Shown in pieces: positions 45,658 to 55,091 of a stretch of DNA of 64,000 nucleotides. The notes under the pieces were generated by a model. That model saw only the letters and a list, made by a program, of their open reading frames with translations. It did not search any database and was not told the origin of the DNA. How positions within the stretch are numbered: position 1 is the first letter of the stretch; each line of letters opens with the position of its first letter. Made by a program: the position numbers and the translations under genes. This stretch comes from Brachyspira alvinipulli ATCC 51933. Its GTDB lineage: Bacteria > Spirochaetota > Brachyspiria > Brachyspirales > Brachyspiraceae. The DNA is taken from NCBI RefSeq assembly GCF_000518245.1, contig NZ_JADF01000008.1, positions 276,043 through 340,042 of the forward strand. The letters are read 5' to 3'.

Positions 45658-46762
45658 TTATTTTTTTATTTGCTGTTTTAGATATGCAGATATAAACTCA
45701 TCTATATTTCCATCCATAACAGAATTCATGTTTCCGCTTTCATGCCCTGTTCTCAAATCTTTTACCATCTGATAAGGCTGAAATACATAACTTCTAATCT
45801 GATTACCCCAAGCTATATCCGTTTTTTCACCTGCTATTTTCTGCTTTTCTTTATCCAACTTTTCTTTTTCAAGCTGATAAAGTTTAGCTTTTAACATTTT
45901 CATAGCCATATCTTTATTATTATGCTGACTTCTTTCAGCCTGACACTGTACAACAATATTTGTAGGAATATGGGTTATTCTTATAGCAGATGATGTTTTG
46001 TTTACGTGCTGACCACCTGCTCCAGAAGCTCTGTATGTATCTATTCTTAAATCTGCAAGATTAATTTCAACTTCAATATCTTCGTCTATATCCGGCATAA
46101 CACTTACAGCTACAAACGAAGTATGCCTCTTAGCATTAGCATCAAAAGGAGATATCCTAACTAATCTATGCACACCTATCTCAGAACGCAAATAACCATA
46201 AGCATAAAGACCTTGTACATAAAAACTGATTTGCTTTATTCCTGCTTCATCACCAGGAAGTTCATCTGTAGTTTCAACTGTAAAACCATGCCTCTCACAA
46301 AAACGCACATACATTCTTGAAAGCATAGAAGCCCAGTCGCAGCTTTCTGTACCTCCAGCTCCTGCATTTAATGTAAGATATGCATTTTTGCTGTCAAATT
46401 CCCCAGAAAATAAATTTTTAGTTTCTAACTCATCAAAAACTTTTTGAAGTTCTATGCATTCCCCTTCAAGCTCTTTCTCCATTTCTGTATCGCCCGATTC
46501 TATAGCCATTTCAACAAGTTCATATATATTATTAGAGTTTTTTATTAGATTTTCAACAGGCTCTATTTTGTCAAGAAGAAGCATTCTTTCTTTCATTAAT
46601 TTTTGGGCTGCTATATTATCATTCCAAAAATCATCTTTTGCAGATATTTCATCAATCTCTTTTATTCTTTTATAAATAGCATCGGGGTCAAAGATACCCC
46701 CTTAATACTTCCGATTGTTCCTTAATATTTGCCACTGAATTTTTAATCTCAGATAATGTCAT
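45658..46762 (-). CDS. prfB: Peptide chain release factor 2, with programmed +1 frameshift
   Basis: RF2 ends translation at UGA and UAA. The gene begins at ATG 46762 (AGGAAAATTT upstream) and reads 24 codons to ...VLRGYL, where UGA (46690-46688) closes the frame. A +1 shift at CTT TGA C moves reading to DPDAIYKRI... and on to the stop at 45658, giving about 367 residues. The main frame holds AGAGGTESCDWASML, the catalytic GGQ (ASGAGGQHVNKTSSAIR) and the specificity region. Low RF2 makes the ribosome pause on UGA and shift, so RF2 sets its own level. This genome also reads UGA as Sec in grd genes. Confidence 0.96.
46687..46702 (-). promoter_or_regulatory. prfB programmed frameshift site
   Basis: AGGGGG TAT CTT TGA C on the minus strand: a Shine-Dalgarno-like sequence three bases before the slippery CTT, the in-frame UGA and a following C. 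The arrangement and bases are the same as in E. coli prfB. Confidence 0.95.
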
Positions 46763-46807
46763 AAATTTTCCTAATTTATTATTAAAAATTAATTTTTTAA
46801 TCAAAAA

Positions 46808-47989
46808 TTATTCTTCTGTAGGTAATATTCTAGTACCATTAGATGACTTAAGTATATAAACATCAGCATCTCTTCTAGTTCTTTCTTTGTAATGTGTATA
46901 TAGATTTTCTATAACATTTTCAACTTCTGTTTTTTTAAGTAATATTAAAACTCCGCCGCCGAAACCTGTACCTATCATTCTAGCACCTAAAACCCCATAC
47001 ATATTAAGAGATTCTTCAACTAAGATATCTAATTCAGCAGTAGAAACCTCATACAACTTGCTTAAACCATCATGCGTTTTTGATATTAAATTTGCCAAAT
47101 CCTTAATAGAACCTTTCTTAATAGCCTTTACAGCCTGATTTACTCTATCCTGCTCTGAAGAAACATATAAAGCACGTCTTTGCTCTTTGTTTTGCAAAGT
47201 CTCCTTAATAAAATCAGCATCTTTAGGCTTTAAATCGCATAAAGATTTTAAATTAGTTTTTTTCTCTTTTAATTTTTTTAATGCATTCTCACATTCTCTT
47301 CTTCTTGCATTGTATTCACTATCACTTGAAGTTCTTTTTTTATTACTGTTTACAACAGCCATACAATAATCGCCCATATTAAAATCAAAATATTCATATT
47401 TAAGCGAACTCATATTAAAAAAGAATAATGTATTATCTTTTCCCATAAAAATTGCCGCATGATCGCTTAAGGATGTTCTATGAGATGCATATTTTCTTTC
47501 ACCTTCATATGACAATTTTGCCATATCTAAAGGTTCAATATCCTTTATATTATTTATATCTAAAGCTGCATAAGTTAAACAAGCGCATAATGAGCTTGAA
47601 GATGCTAAAGATGTATTAAATGGCAAATCAGTATATACAAATAAATCCATACCATGTATTTTATATCCATTTTCTATAAGTACAGAATATACACCTTTAA
47701 AATAAACAGCCCATTCATCTTCTTTATTCTTTTCTAATTCATCCAAAGTAAATGATTTTTTAGCTTTAAAAGAATGAGCATATATATTAATTTTATTATC
47801 TGGTCTCTTTCTAGCTACTATATAAGTACCCCTATCTACTGCGGCAGTTATAGTATCGCCTCCTGAATAATCTATAAGCTCCCCTATAATAGTTACTCTG
47901 CCGGGTGAAAAATATAATTTTGTATCACCTTTATGACCAAAAACTTCTCTAAATCTTGCTACTATTTTTAAATGTAATCTAGGTATCAT
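46808..47989 (-). CDS. galK: Galactokinase
   Basis: A 393-residue GHMP kinase that phosphorylates galactose with ATP. The galactose-binding N-terminal region (GRVTIIGELIDYSGG; family usually GEHTDYNGG), the ATP-binding LPFNTSLASSSSLCACLT near residue 120, and the C-terminal ARMIGTGFGGGVLILL are present. Full length. The Asp to Leu/Ile changes in the first motif relative to E. coli are unusual, so a related sugar is possible. It lies upstream of prfB on the same strand, 45 bases apart. No other gal gene is in the window. Confidence 0.88.
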   Translation of the reverse strand: MIPRLHLKIVARFREVFGHKGDTKLYFSPGRVTIIGELIDYSGGDTITAAVDRGTYIVARKRPDNKINIYAHSFKAKKSFTLDELEKNKEDEWAVYFKGVYSVLIENGYKIHGMDLFVYTDLPFNTSLASSSSLCACLTYAALDINNIKDIEPLDMAKLSYEGERKYASHRTSLSDHAAIFMGKDNTLFFFNMSSLKYEYFDFNMGDYCMAVVNSNKKRTSSDSEYNARRRECENALKKLKEKKTNLKSLCDLKPKDADFIKETLQNKEQRRALYVSSEQDRVNQAVKAIKKGSIKDLANLISKTHDGLSKLYEVSTAELDILVEESLNMYGVLGARMIGTGFGGGVLILLKKTEVENVIENLYTHYKERTRRDADVYILKSSNGTRILPTEE

Positions 47990-48178
47990 AGTTAACTTCT
48001 CTCAAAATTTATCTGTTATAAATATCATAAAATGAAAAAAAATCAATAGCATAAATAAAATATTACGGTTAAATATTAATAAATCGTAATTTTTTTAAAA
48101 AATTAGATATAAAATATTGATTTTGATAATAAAGAGTAATATAATAATTCGAAGTTTCTAAGTTAGAGGACTATTTCT

Positions 48179-49447
48179 ATGGATAATAAATTATACAATA
48201 ATTATATAGATATTTTAAAAGAAGAATTAGTGCCGGCATTAGGATGTACAGAACCAATAGCAATAGCTTATGCTGGAGCAAAAATAAGAGATATTGTAGG
48301 AGAAATACCTGATTCCATAGTAGTAAAATGCAGCGGAAATATTATTAAAAACGTAAAAGGTGTAACTGTTCCTAATTCTAATGGATTAAAAGGAATTGAT
48401 ATCGCCGCTGTTTTAGGATTAGTAGGAGGAGACTCAAGCAAAAATCTTGAAGTATTATCCACTGTTAAACAAGAAGATATTGATAAAACTAAAGAACTTG
48501 TTAAAAGTGGTTTTTGTGAATGTGATTTGATAGAAGGTTCTGAAAATTTACATATTATAATAGAAGCAAAATATAAAAATACCTATTCAAGTATTGAAAT
48601 AAAAAATGCACATACAAATATAACTAAAATCATTAAAGATGGAAAAGAAATATTTACAGCTGACAATGCTAGTAATGAGAAAGAATTAGCTGACAGAGAA
48701 TCATTAAAGATAAAAGAAATACTCAATTTTGCAAATGAAGTTAATATAGAAGACATTAGAGAAATTATATTAAGACAAATAGAAATGAATACAGCAATAT
48801 CCGAAGAAGGCATAAAAAACGAATATGGTTCATCTATAGGAAGAACGCTTCTTAAATATTATGGGGATGATGTTAGAAATAAAGCTAAAGCCTATGCCTC
48901 TGCCGGTTCCGATGCCAGAATGGGCGGATGTCCTATGCCGGTAGTAACCAATTCAGGCAGTGGAAATCAAGGAATAACCGTATCAATACCTGTAATAGAA
49001 TATGCTAAATATATGAATGTATCCGAAGAAAAATTATACAGAGCATTAGTGCTATCAAATTTAATAGCTATACTTCAAAAAAAACATATAGGAAAATTAT
49101 CTGCTTTCTGCGGTGTTGTTTGTGCTGCTACAGGAGCTGCTTCTGGTATTGCTTATTTGCATGACGCTGACTATAATATAATATCCAATACTATAACAAA
49201 TGCATTATGCACAATAGGCGGTATGGTTTGTGATGGTGCTAAAGCTTCTTGTGCCTCAAAAATTTCTGAAGCTGTTGATTGCGGAATACTTGCCTATAAT
49301 TTAGCAAAAGATGGAAAAGTATTCAAATCAGGAGACGGGCTTGTAAAAGATGATATAGAAGCTACTATAGACAGCATAGGAAGAATGGCTAAAGAAGGTA
49401 TGAAGGGTACTGATATAGAAATATTAAATATAATGATAGATAAATAA
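48179..49447 (+). CDS. L-cysteine desulfidase family protein (UPF0597 / CyuA-like)
   Basis: A 422-residue protein related to the serine dehydratase alpha-chain. Family signatures are ALGCTEPIAIAYAGAKI near residue 20, and later ARMGGCPMPVVTNSGSGNQG and AFCGVVCAATGAASGIAYL, with Cys residues likely to bind an iron-sulfur cluster. Archaeal and bacterial members break cysteine to pyruvate, ammonia and sulfide. ATG with AGAGGA upstream. Monocistronic in appearance. Cysteine breakdown fits an amino-acid-fermenting organism. Confidence 0.9.
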   Translation: MDNKLYNNYIDILKEELVPALGCTEPIAIAYAGAKIRDIVGEIPDSIVVKCSGNIIKNVKGVTVPNSNGLKGIDIAAVLGLVGGDSSKNLEVLSTVKQEDIDKTKELVKSGFCECDLIEGSENLHIIIEAKYKNTYSSIEIKNAHTNITKIIKDGKEIFTADNASNEKELADRESLKIKEILNFANEVNIEDIREIILRQIEMNTAISEEGIKNEYGSSIGRTLLKYYGDDVRNKAKAYASAGSDARMGGCPMPVVTNSGSGNQGITVSIPVIEYAKYMNVSEEKLYRALVLSNLIAILQKKHIGKLSAFCGVVCAATGAASGIAYLHDADYNIISNTITNALCTIGGMVCDGAKASCASKISEAVDCGILAYNLAKDGKVFKSGDGLVKDDIEATIDSIGRMAKEGMKGTDIEILNIMIDK

Positions 49448-49614
49448 TATACAATAAACACTATTTTAATTATAAACTAAAAATATAACTCTTTCAAAAA
49501 CACAATAACAGCACTATAATATTTTATACTAGATTTATTTTAAAAAAATTGTATAATCTATTAATAATATTTTTCGATAACAGTTAAGAGTATTTTTTAT
49601 AAGGAGTATTTTTT

Positions 49615-50457
49615 ATGGCTGGTTTAAGTGACAAAGAAATTAATGCAACTTTAGCTAGAATAAGAAGTGATTATGAAAAAGGTGCTGAGAAATACGGCAG
49701 TAAAATATATAATGTTAATAGTTTTAATGACAGATACAGAGAAGCATTGCAAAACAGACAGGATATATCAAATTTCTTAATTGTTGAAATAAAAATACTA
49801 GAAGATATAAAAACAACACTTAGAGATAGAGAATTAGAACGCCAAAGAAAAAAAGCAGAAGAAGAAAAAGCTAAAGAAAATTCTTTCATGAATAAAGTTG
49901 ATAACATGATAGAAAAATTTAAAAGTGCAGTGGAAAAATACCCTTTAGAAGATATGCATCCTAAAGCTGATCAAGAAATAGAACATTTATATGGTGCTTT
50001 TAAGGAATTATACAATTGTTTTTCTGTTATTAGATTCTTTCTATGCGGACCAGCCAGTGATTATGTAGTTGAAACTGCAATAAAAGATTATGATAATCAA
50101 TTTCAAAAATTTATCATACCTGTTGGGGAAACTAAAGTACCTCAAATATTCGCTGATTATGTTTTTGCATTAAATAACGGAGAAAATTCAAGCAGAGCCG
50201 AACAATTTATACTTAAAGAATCTGGTTTCTTCCTACATGCTTTTATAGAAAAAATGACTAATATAAAATCAATAGCATTAAAAATAGCTAATGATGGGGA
50301 GATTGTACTTCCTGATTATTTGAATGTTCAGTCGCCTAGAGTTTATAAATTTTTCAAAGGCAAGAAAAAAGAAGAAATGTATGATGCAACTATTGCCTAT
50401 GCTAATGCAATGATAAATGACTTTAGACTGCAAAGCTTCAAAAAAGATGCCAATTAA
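49615..50457 (+). CDS. Conserved cytoplasmic protein of unknown function
   Basis: A 280-residue, mostly helical protein with no signal peptide. A charged coiled-coil-like stretch (about residues 60-105, KAEEEKAKENSF) follows an N-terminal helical part. I do not recognise a family. ATG with AAGGAG upstream. It overlaps the start of the next gene by 11 bases, so the two are probably translated together. Confidence 0.7.
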   Translation: MAGLSDKEINATLARIRSDYEKGAEKYGSKIYNVNSFNDRYREALQNRQDISNFLIVEIKILEDIKTTLRDRELERQRKKAEEEKAKENSFMNKVDNMIEKFKSAVEKYPLEDMHPKADQEIEHLYGAFKELYNCFSVIRFFLCGPASDYVVETAIKDYDNQFQKFIIPVGETKVPQIFADYVFALNNGENSSRAEQFILKESGFFLHAFIEKMTNIKSIALKIANDGEIVLPDYLNVQSPRVYKFFKGKKKEEMYDATIAYANAMINDFRLQSFKKDAN

Positions 50458-51322
50458 AAACATATTAATTTTAATTTTTTGTGCTTTAATAAATATTTCA
50501 TTATACCCTCAAACTAATAATGATTTTGTATACAATAAAGATAATTTAGCAAATGCATATCGTTTTTATAGAGCAAAAAATTATTCTAAAGCAGCAGAAT
50601 TATTTGAATATGAAATAGCAAACTCACCTATTCTAAAAATAGAATATTTTGAGAATTTAGCAAATGCATATATGAATTTGAAAGATTATACTAATATGCT
50701 TAGAGTATCTAGAAACGGTATAATAGTAAATAGATTCTCTCCTAAATTGTATTTTCAAAAAGGATATGCATTATATAAATTAGGAAATACAAATCAAGCA
50801 ATAGATTCTATAAGACATTCTATAAGTTTAAAGCCTAATGATGCCTATATGAATAATTTTTTAGGGCTTTTATATTTATATGTTGAAGATTATAAACAGG
50901 CAGAATCATCATTTTTAAAAGCAACAGTTTATAGTCCAAACAATATAGTATATATGGTTAATCTAGCTGCAACTTATGAAAGAGATAAAAATTACAGTTC
51001 AGCACTTGATCTATATGAATCTGCATACAAATTAGATCCTAAATACAAAGGATTGCATGATTCTATAATTAGAACAAGAACAATACTTGGAATAAATACA
51101 AATTCAACAGAAACAGTATCAACAAATCAAAATAATATAATAGACTATAATGAAGATATAGAAGCTAAACCTATAGAATTAGAAAATTACGAAAACAGTA
51201 TTATAAGTAATAACATTGTAACTAATACAACCAATACTAACACTATAAATAATGCTTCATATACAAATATTCAAGAAAGCGGCAATACAAATATGCAAAA
51301 AGATAATTCTACTAATAATTAA
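50447..51322 (+). CDS. Exported TPR protein
   Basis: A 291-residue protein with an N-terminal signal (MPIKNILILIFCALINISLYPQ) and four or five TPR units at about residues 30-205 (YRAKNYSKAAELFEYEIA, YALYKLGNTNQAIDSIRHS). The last 80 residues are Asn/Thr-rich and disordered. Start ATG 50447, inside the end of the previous gene; the longer frame from 50417 would add ten residues before the signal. No partner can be named. The next gene begins about 50 bases later. Confidence 0.78.
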   Translation: MPIKNILILIFCALINISLYPQTNNDFVYNKDNLANAYRFYRAKNYSKAAELFEYEIANSPILKIEYFENLANAYMNLKDYTNMLRVSRNGIIVNRFSPKLYFQKGYALYKLGNTNQAIDSIRHSISLKPNDAYMNNFLGLLYLYVEDYKQAESSFLKATVYSPNNIVYMVNLAATYERDKNYSSALDLYESAYKLDPKYKGLHDSIIRTRTILGINTNSTETVSTNQNNIIDYNEDIEAKPIELENYENSIISNNIVTNTTNTNTINNASYTNIQESGNTNMQKDNSTNN

Positions 51323-51371
51323 TATTGATAATATAAATATTTGTTATATTATATAGCTTAGGGATTATTAT

Positions 51372-51827
51372 ATGCATACAATAAAAAATACTTTAGAAGA
51401 ATATTCAAATAGAAAATTATATCATAATATCAATTTATCCAATTATATTAAAATATCACAAAAATGGGATGATATTATTGGTGAAGTGCTTTCAAAAATA
51501 TGTTATCCTTCATTCTTCAGAAACGGTATATTAACAATAGTTGTTAAAGATAATGTATGGGCTAATGAAATATTTATGAATAGAACAAATATATTCAAAA
51601 ATATAAAAAAAGAAACTAATATAGAAGTAGTTGAATTAAAAACAAGAATAGGTGAAGTTAATAACAATCCAAATAATAAATCAGAAGAAAATATAAAAAA
51701 TAATAAAATCATTACTAAAGAACATGAAGAATGGATTGATAATGTTATAAAAGAATCAAATATAAAAGATGAAAGAATGAAAGAAATATTTTTCAATATA
51801 CTTAAATATGAGGATTATAATGATTGA
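51372..51827 (+). CDS. DUF721 (DciA-like) protein
   Basis: A 151-residue protein with the DUF721 core: WDDIIGEVLSKICYPSFFRNGILTIVVKDNVWANEIFMNR, residues about 30-70. DciA proteins of this family help load the replicative helicase in bacteria that lack DnaC/DnaI. The C-terminal half is Lys/Asn-rich. Helicase loading here is inferred from the family. Its stop overlaps the start of the sigma-like gene by eight bases. Confidence 0.8.
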   Translation: MHTIKNTLEEYSNRKLYHNINLSNYIKISQKWDDIIGEVLSKICYPSFFRNGILTIVVKDNVWANEIFMNRTNIFKNIKKETNIEVVELKTRIGEVNNNPNNKSEENIKNNKIITKEHEEWIDNVIKESNIKDERMKEIFFNILKYEDYND

Positions 51828-52701
51828 TGATGAGTTTATAAAAAAAGCTGTGAATGAATATAAAGCAACTAGAAGCATTGAATCTTTAAAAGAAATTAAT
51901 AATCATTTATCTAATTATATATACAATTATCCAAGAAAAGTTTTTGGTACTTATCATAATGATGCATTAGAGTTTTATTCATATTATATTGAAAGAATAG
52001 GAAATATAATATTAAAATACAATGAAACAGAAGCTAAATTTATAACATGGTTTACATATACATTAAGAAGTCATTATTTAAATTTTATAGATTACAAAAA
52101 AAGAAAAAATAAATACAATAAAAAAGAAATATCAATAGATGCTCCATTATGCAATAGAGATTCATTAACATTGCATGATGTACTTTATGACACTAAATCA
52201 TATTCTATAAACGAATATACAGAAAACTATAATGAAGAAATAAACATAGAAAATATTGCATTAAAAATGTTTAACTATATAGAAAAAGAATTTAATGACA
52301 GAGATTCTTTGGCATTCTTTATGCATAATTTGGAATTATTTATAAATTTAATAGCATCTCCTATTATGAAATATTTTAATATAGGATATGAGGAAGCATA
52401 TTCCATAATAGAAAAAGCTAGATCAACTTATATAAATAAATATAATGAAATAATAAAACAGCAGGACAGAATAGCTAAAGTGAATGCTCAAATATCTGAA
52501 AATAATAGAAAAGGAATTTTTACTGTACATTTAGCGAGCAAAAAACAAAATTATATAAAAAAACTGCATTCTATAAAAATAAATGTGCCTTATGATTTTA
52601 TAGCAAAACTTTTTAATATTACAAGCAATGCAGTTACAAAAATTATAAACAAAATAAAAACTAATTTGAAAGAACATTTTAATAATTTATTGGATTTATA
52701 A
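51820..52701 (+). CDS. Divergent sigma-70-like factor
   Basis: A 293-residue protein (ATG 51820, GAGGA site). Residues about 55-100 read like sigma region 2: EFYSYYIERIGNIILKYN, then AKFITWFTYTLRSHYLNFID and a basic KKRKNKYNKK. The C-terminal IAKLFNITSNAVTKIINKIK looks like a region 4 helix-turn-helix. The middle is extended relative to extracytoplasmic-function sigmas. A specialised sigma is my best reading; no close family is recognised. The next gene, one base after the stop, may be its regulator. Confidence 0.55.
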   Translation: MIDDEFIKKAVNEYKATRSIESLKEINNHLSNYIYNYPRKVFGTYHNDALEFYSYYIERIGNIILKYNETEAKFITWFTYTLRSHYLNFIDYKKRKNKYNKKEISIDAPLCNRDSLTLHDVLYDTKSYSINEYTENYNEEINIENIALKMFNYIEKEFNDRDSLAFFMHNLELFINLIASPIMKYFNIGYEEAYSIIEKARSTYINKYNEIIKQQDRIAKVNAQISENNRKGIFTVHLASKKQNYIKKLHSIKINVPYDFIAKLFNITSNAVTKIINKIKTNLKEHFNNLLDL

Positions 52702-52702
52702 T

Positions 52703-53203
52703 ATGAACAAATATAATTACACAGAAGAAGAAATTATAAATTATGTTAATGGTATAAAAGTATCCGATGATTTTTTAAAAGAGCTTGAATCAAATACAGA
52801 TTTACAAAAAGAAGTAAGCTCTCTAAAAAATGATTTATTTCTTATGGAAAATGTAGAAGATTCTAATATGTTCAAAGAATCAAAAATAAAATCAACTATT
52901 AATATTAAAAACGGTATAATTGATTATATGCTTTATTTTACTGCATTAACTCCATTAGCTTCAAGAGGCACAGATGATAAAAATATAAAAGATATTTATG
53001 TTTATAAAAATATAGAAATATATAAAAGCAATGATGAATACTATATTAATATAAGCAATATAAAAAATTGGTGTGTAATAGAGTATAACGGAGAGAAAAT
53101 AGTTAATATATTTGGAGAAAGAGATAACTACTCTTCAAACTTAAAAAATGGAAATTATAATATTAAAGTTGATGATTATGAAGCTTCAATAAATATAGAA
53201 TGA
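52703..53203 (+). CDS. Unknown protein, possible partner of the sigma-like factor
   Basis: A 166-residue protein starting two bases after the sigma-like stop codon. The N terminus (TEEEIINYVNGIKVSDDFLKELES) is similar in layout to the first helices of anti-sigma domains, which begin with a short acidic E-x-x-x-x-Y segment; the zinc-binding HxxxCxxC of the ZAS type is absent. A moderately hydrophobic stretch (about 72-90, IIDYMLYFTALTPLA) could touch the membrane. Anti-sigma function is inferred only from position and this segment. Confidence 0.5.
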   Translation: MNKYNYTEEEIINYVNGIKVSDDFLKELESNTDLQKEVSSLKNDLFLMENVEDSNMFKESKIKSTINIKNGIIDYMLYFTALTPLASRGTDDKNIKDIYVYKNIEIYKSNDEYYINISNIKNWCVIEYNGEKIVNIFGERDNYSSNLKNGNYNIKVDDYEASINIE

Positions 53204-53240
53204 ATATAATGAATTAAACAATAAGGAAAGAATTATAACA

Positions 53241-53795
53241 ATGGATGGAATATGTAAATGGGCTAAAACAGAAATAGAAATAAAATACCATAATGAAGAA
53301 TGGTGCAGAATATGCCATGATGAAAGAAAGCTATTTGAAATGCTTATATTAGAAGGTATGCAGGCTGGCCTTAGTTGGAAATGCATACTTGATAAGAGAG
53401 AAAATATGAGAAAAGCATTTGATAATTTCGATTATAAAAAAATAGCTAAATATGATAATAAAAAAATAGAAGAACTGCTTAATGATAAAGGCATTATTAG
53501 AAATAAAAGAAAGATTAACGCTCTTATATTAAATGCTCAAAAATTTATTGAAGTTCAGAAAGAATTTGGAAGTTTTGACAAATATATATGGAGCTTTACC
53601 GATAATAAACAAATAGATAATAAATTAAAAGATAATTCCGAAATACCTGCAAAAAATGAATTATCTGATAAAATTAGCAAAGATTTAATAAAAAGAGGAT
53701 TTAAATTTGTAGGAAGTGTAATCATTTACAGTTACATGCAAGGAATAGGAATTGTAAATGATCATTCAATAAACTGCAAATTTCATGATATATAA
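53241..53795 (+). CDS. tag: DNA-3-methyladenine glycosylase I
   Basis: A 184-residue base-excision enzyme that removes 3-methyladenine. Zinc ligands expected for the TAG family are in CKWAKTEIEIKYHNEEW (Cys5, His17) and the C-terminal NDHSINC, and the substrate pocket GMQAGLSWKCILDKR is present. Full length. ATG preceded by AAGGAA. Neighbouring genes are unrelated in function. Confidence 0.93.
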   Translation: MDGICKWAKTEIEIKYHNEEWCRICHDERKLFEMLILEGMQAGLSWKCILDKRENMRKAFDNFDYKKIAKYDNKKIEELLNDKGIIRNKRKINALILNAQKFIEVQKEFGSFDKYIWSFTDNKQIDNKLKDNSEIPAKNELSDKISKDLIKRGFKFVGSVIIYSYMQGIGIVNDHSINCKFHDI

Positions 53796-53813
53796 ATAAA
53801 TGGATATTAAATT

Positions 53814-54983
53814 ATGGGAAAATATAATACTTTATCATTTCAAAAATCATCTATCATATATATAAAAAATCAATACCCTAAAGATTCTTTCTATGTAGTT
53901 ACAAAAGGAAAGGCTATTTCTTATGGTACTTTTGATTATAATATAGAATTTAATAAAGGCAATATATTAGGTTTGGTAAATGCTGTATTAAATGAGCCAT
54001 ACTTCTATAATGTTAAAGCTGTAGAAGATACAGAAGTAATGGAAATAAAAATAGAAGATATAGTTAATATAGAAAGCAAAGATTTAATGGTAAAGATCGA
54101 CAGATATTTAGATACATCATTGGAAATGTGGCTCAGTAAATATTATATGTCGCTATCAAATAATCATAATAACAGCATATTCATAAGTTCTAAAGATGAT
54201 ATATTAACAATGGCAGAAGTATATCAAAAAAATGGTTTTTATGATGCATCTTATAAATTATATAAAAAATGTATAGAGTTATTTCCAGAAAGCGAAAATG
54301 AAATTAAAAATAAATTGTCAAGTTTAACTCCTATATCAGAACCTACAGTAATGGGTCATAATACATTTAGTTACAAGAAAGGCTATTGTATATATACAGA
54401 ACTAGAGGCAAGTAACAAATTATATATTATACAATCAGGAAAAGTTGGAATATATAATATAATAAATTCACATCAAATTACCAGAGCAATTTATTCAGAA
54501 AGTAATATTATTGATGGATATAAACCTATAGGTAAATACCAAGCATTATCAACAAGCGCTATAATATTAGAGGATTCTTTAATAAAAGTATTAAAAAGAG
54601 AAGAATTATTAGATGCTATGGAACATGAACCATCTTTAAAACTTTATTACATAAAAATGGTAAGCATGAAAATAAGAAATACAGTATTAAAAACAATAGT
54701 ACTTCATACAGATGAAATAATATCAAAACTAATAATAACTTTATATTATATGTTAAAAACAGAAACTTTGCCAAAAGATACAAACTCTATAAATTTATTA
54801 TATAATGTAAATGATATAAAAACTATAATTAATATTAATGATCTAAAATTAGTAGAAAAAGAATTAAATAAAATAAGATCCGTAAAAATATCAGAAGAGC
54901 ATCATATCAATATAGTAGATATAAAAAATTTCATTATAGAATATAAAAACTGTATGAATAGAATAACAAGTCATAAAAATTAA
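53814..54983 (+). CDS. Protein with two cyclic-nucleotide-binding-like domains
   Basis: A 389-residue protein with two CNB-like modules: about 10-95 (FYVVTKGKAISYGTFDY, NKGNILGLVNAVLNEPYF) and about 180-280 (LYIIQSGKVGIYNIIN). A helical TPR-like linker (YQKNGFYDASYKLYKKCIELFP) lies between. The phosphate-binding FGE-x-A-L motif is not conserved, so cNMP may not bind. No clear DNA-binding helix-turn-helix follows. Spirochaetes encode similar double-CNB proteins of unknown role. Confidence 0.7.
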   Translation: MGKYNTLSFQKSSIIYIKNQYPKDSFYVVTKGKAISYGTFDYNIEFNKGNILGLVNAVLNEPYFYNVKAVEDTEVMEIKIEDIVNIESKDLMVKIDRYLDTSLEMWLSKYYMSLSNNHNNSIFISSKDDILTMAEVYQKNGFYDASYKLYKKCIELFPESENEIKNKLSSLTPISEPTVMGHNTFSYKKGYCIYTELEASNKLYIIQSGKVGIYNIINSHQITRAIYSESNIIDGYKPIGKYQALSTSAIILEDSLIKVLKREELLDAMEHEPSLKLYYIKMVSMKIRNTVLKTIVLHTDEIISKLIITLYYMLKTETLPKDTNSINLLYNVNDIKTIININDLKLVEKELNKIRSVKISEEHHINIVDIKNFIIEYKNCMNRITSHKN

Positions 54984-55091
54984 TAATTGCAAATTATAAT
55001 AATACTGTTAAAATAAAAAATACTTATCATATTTTACATTTGGTTGTATTTTGAGATTATATAATAAATAACATATATTTAGGAGTTTCAA

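Noticed and set aside
46688-46690. UGA in prfB as selenocysteine
   Set aside because: It is the well-known RF2 frameshift stop; the downstream protein is in the +1 frame, not the same frame.
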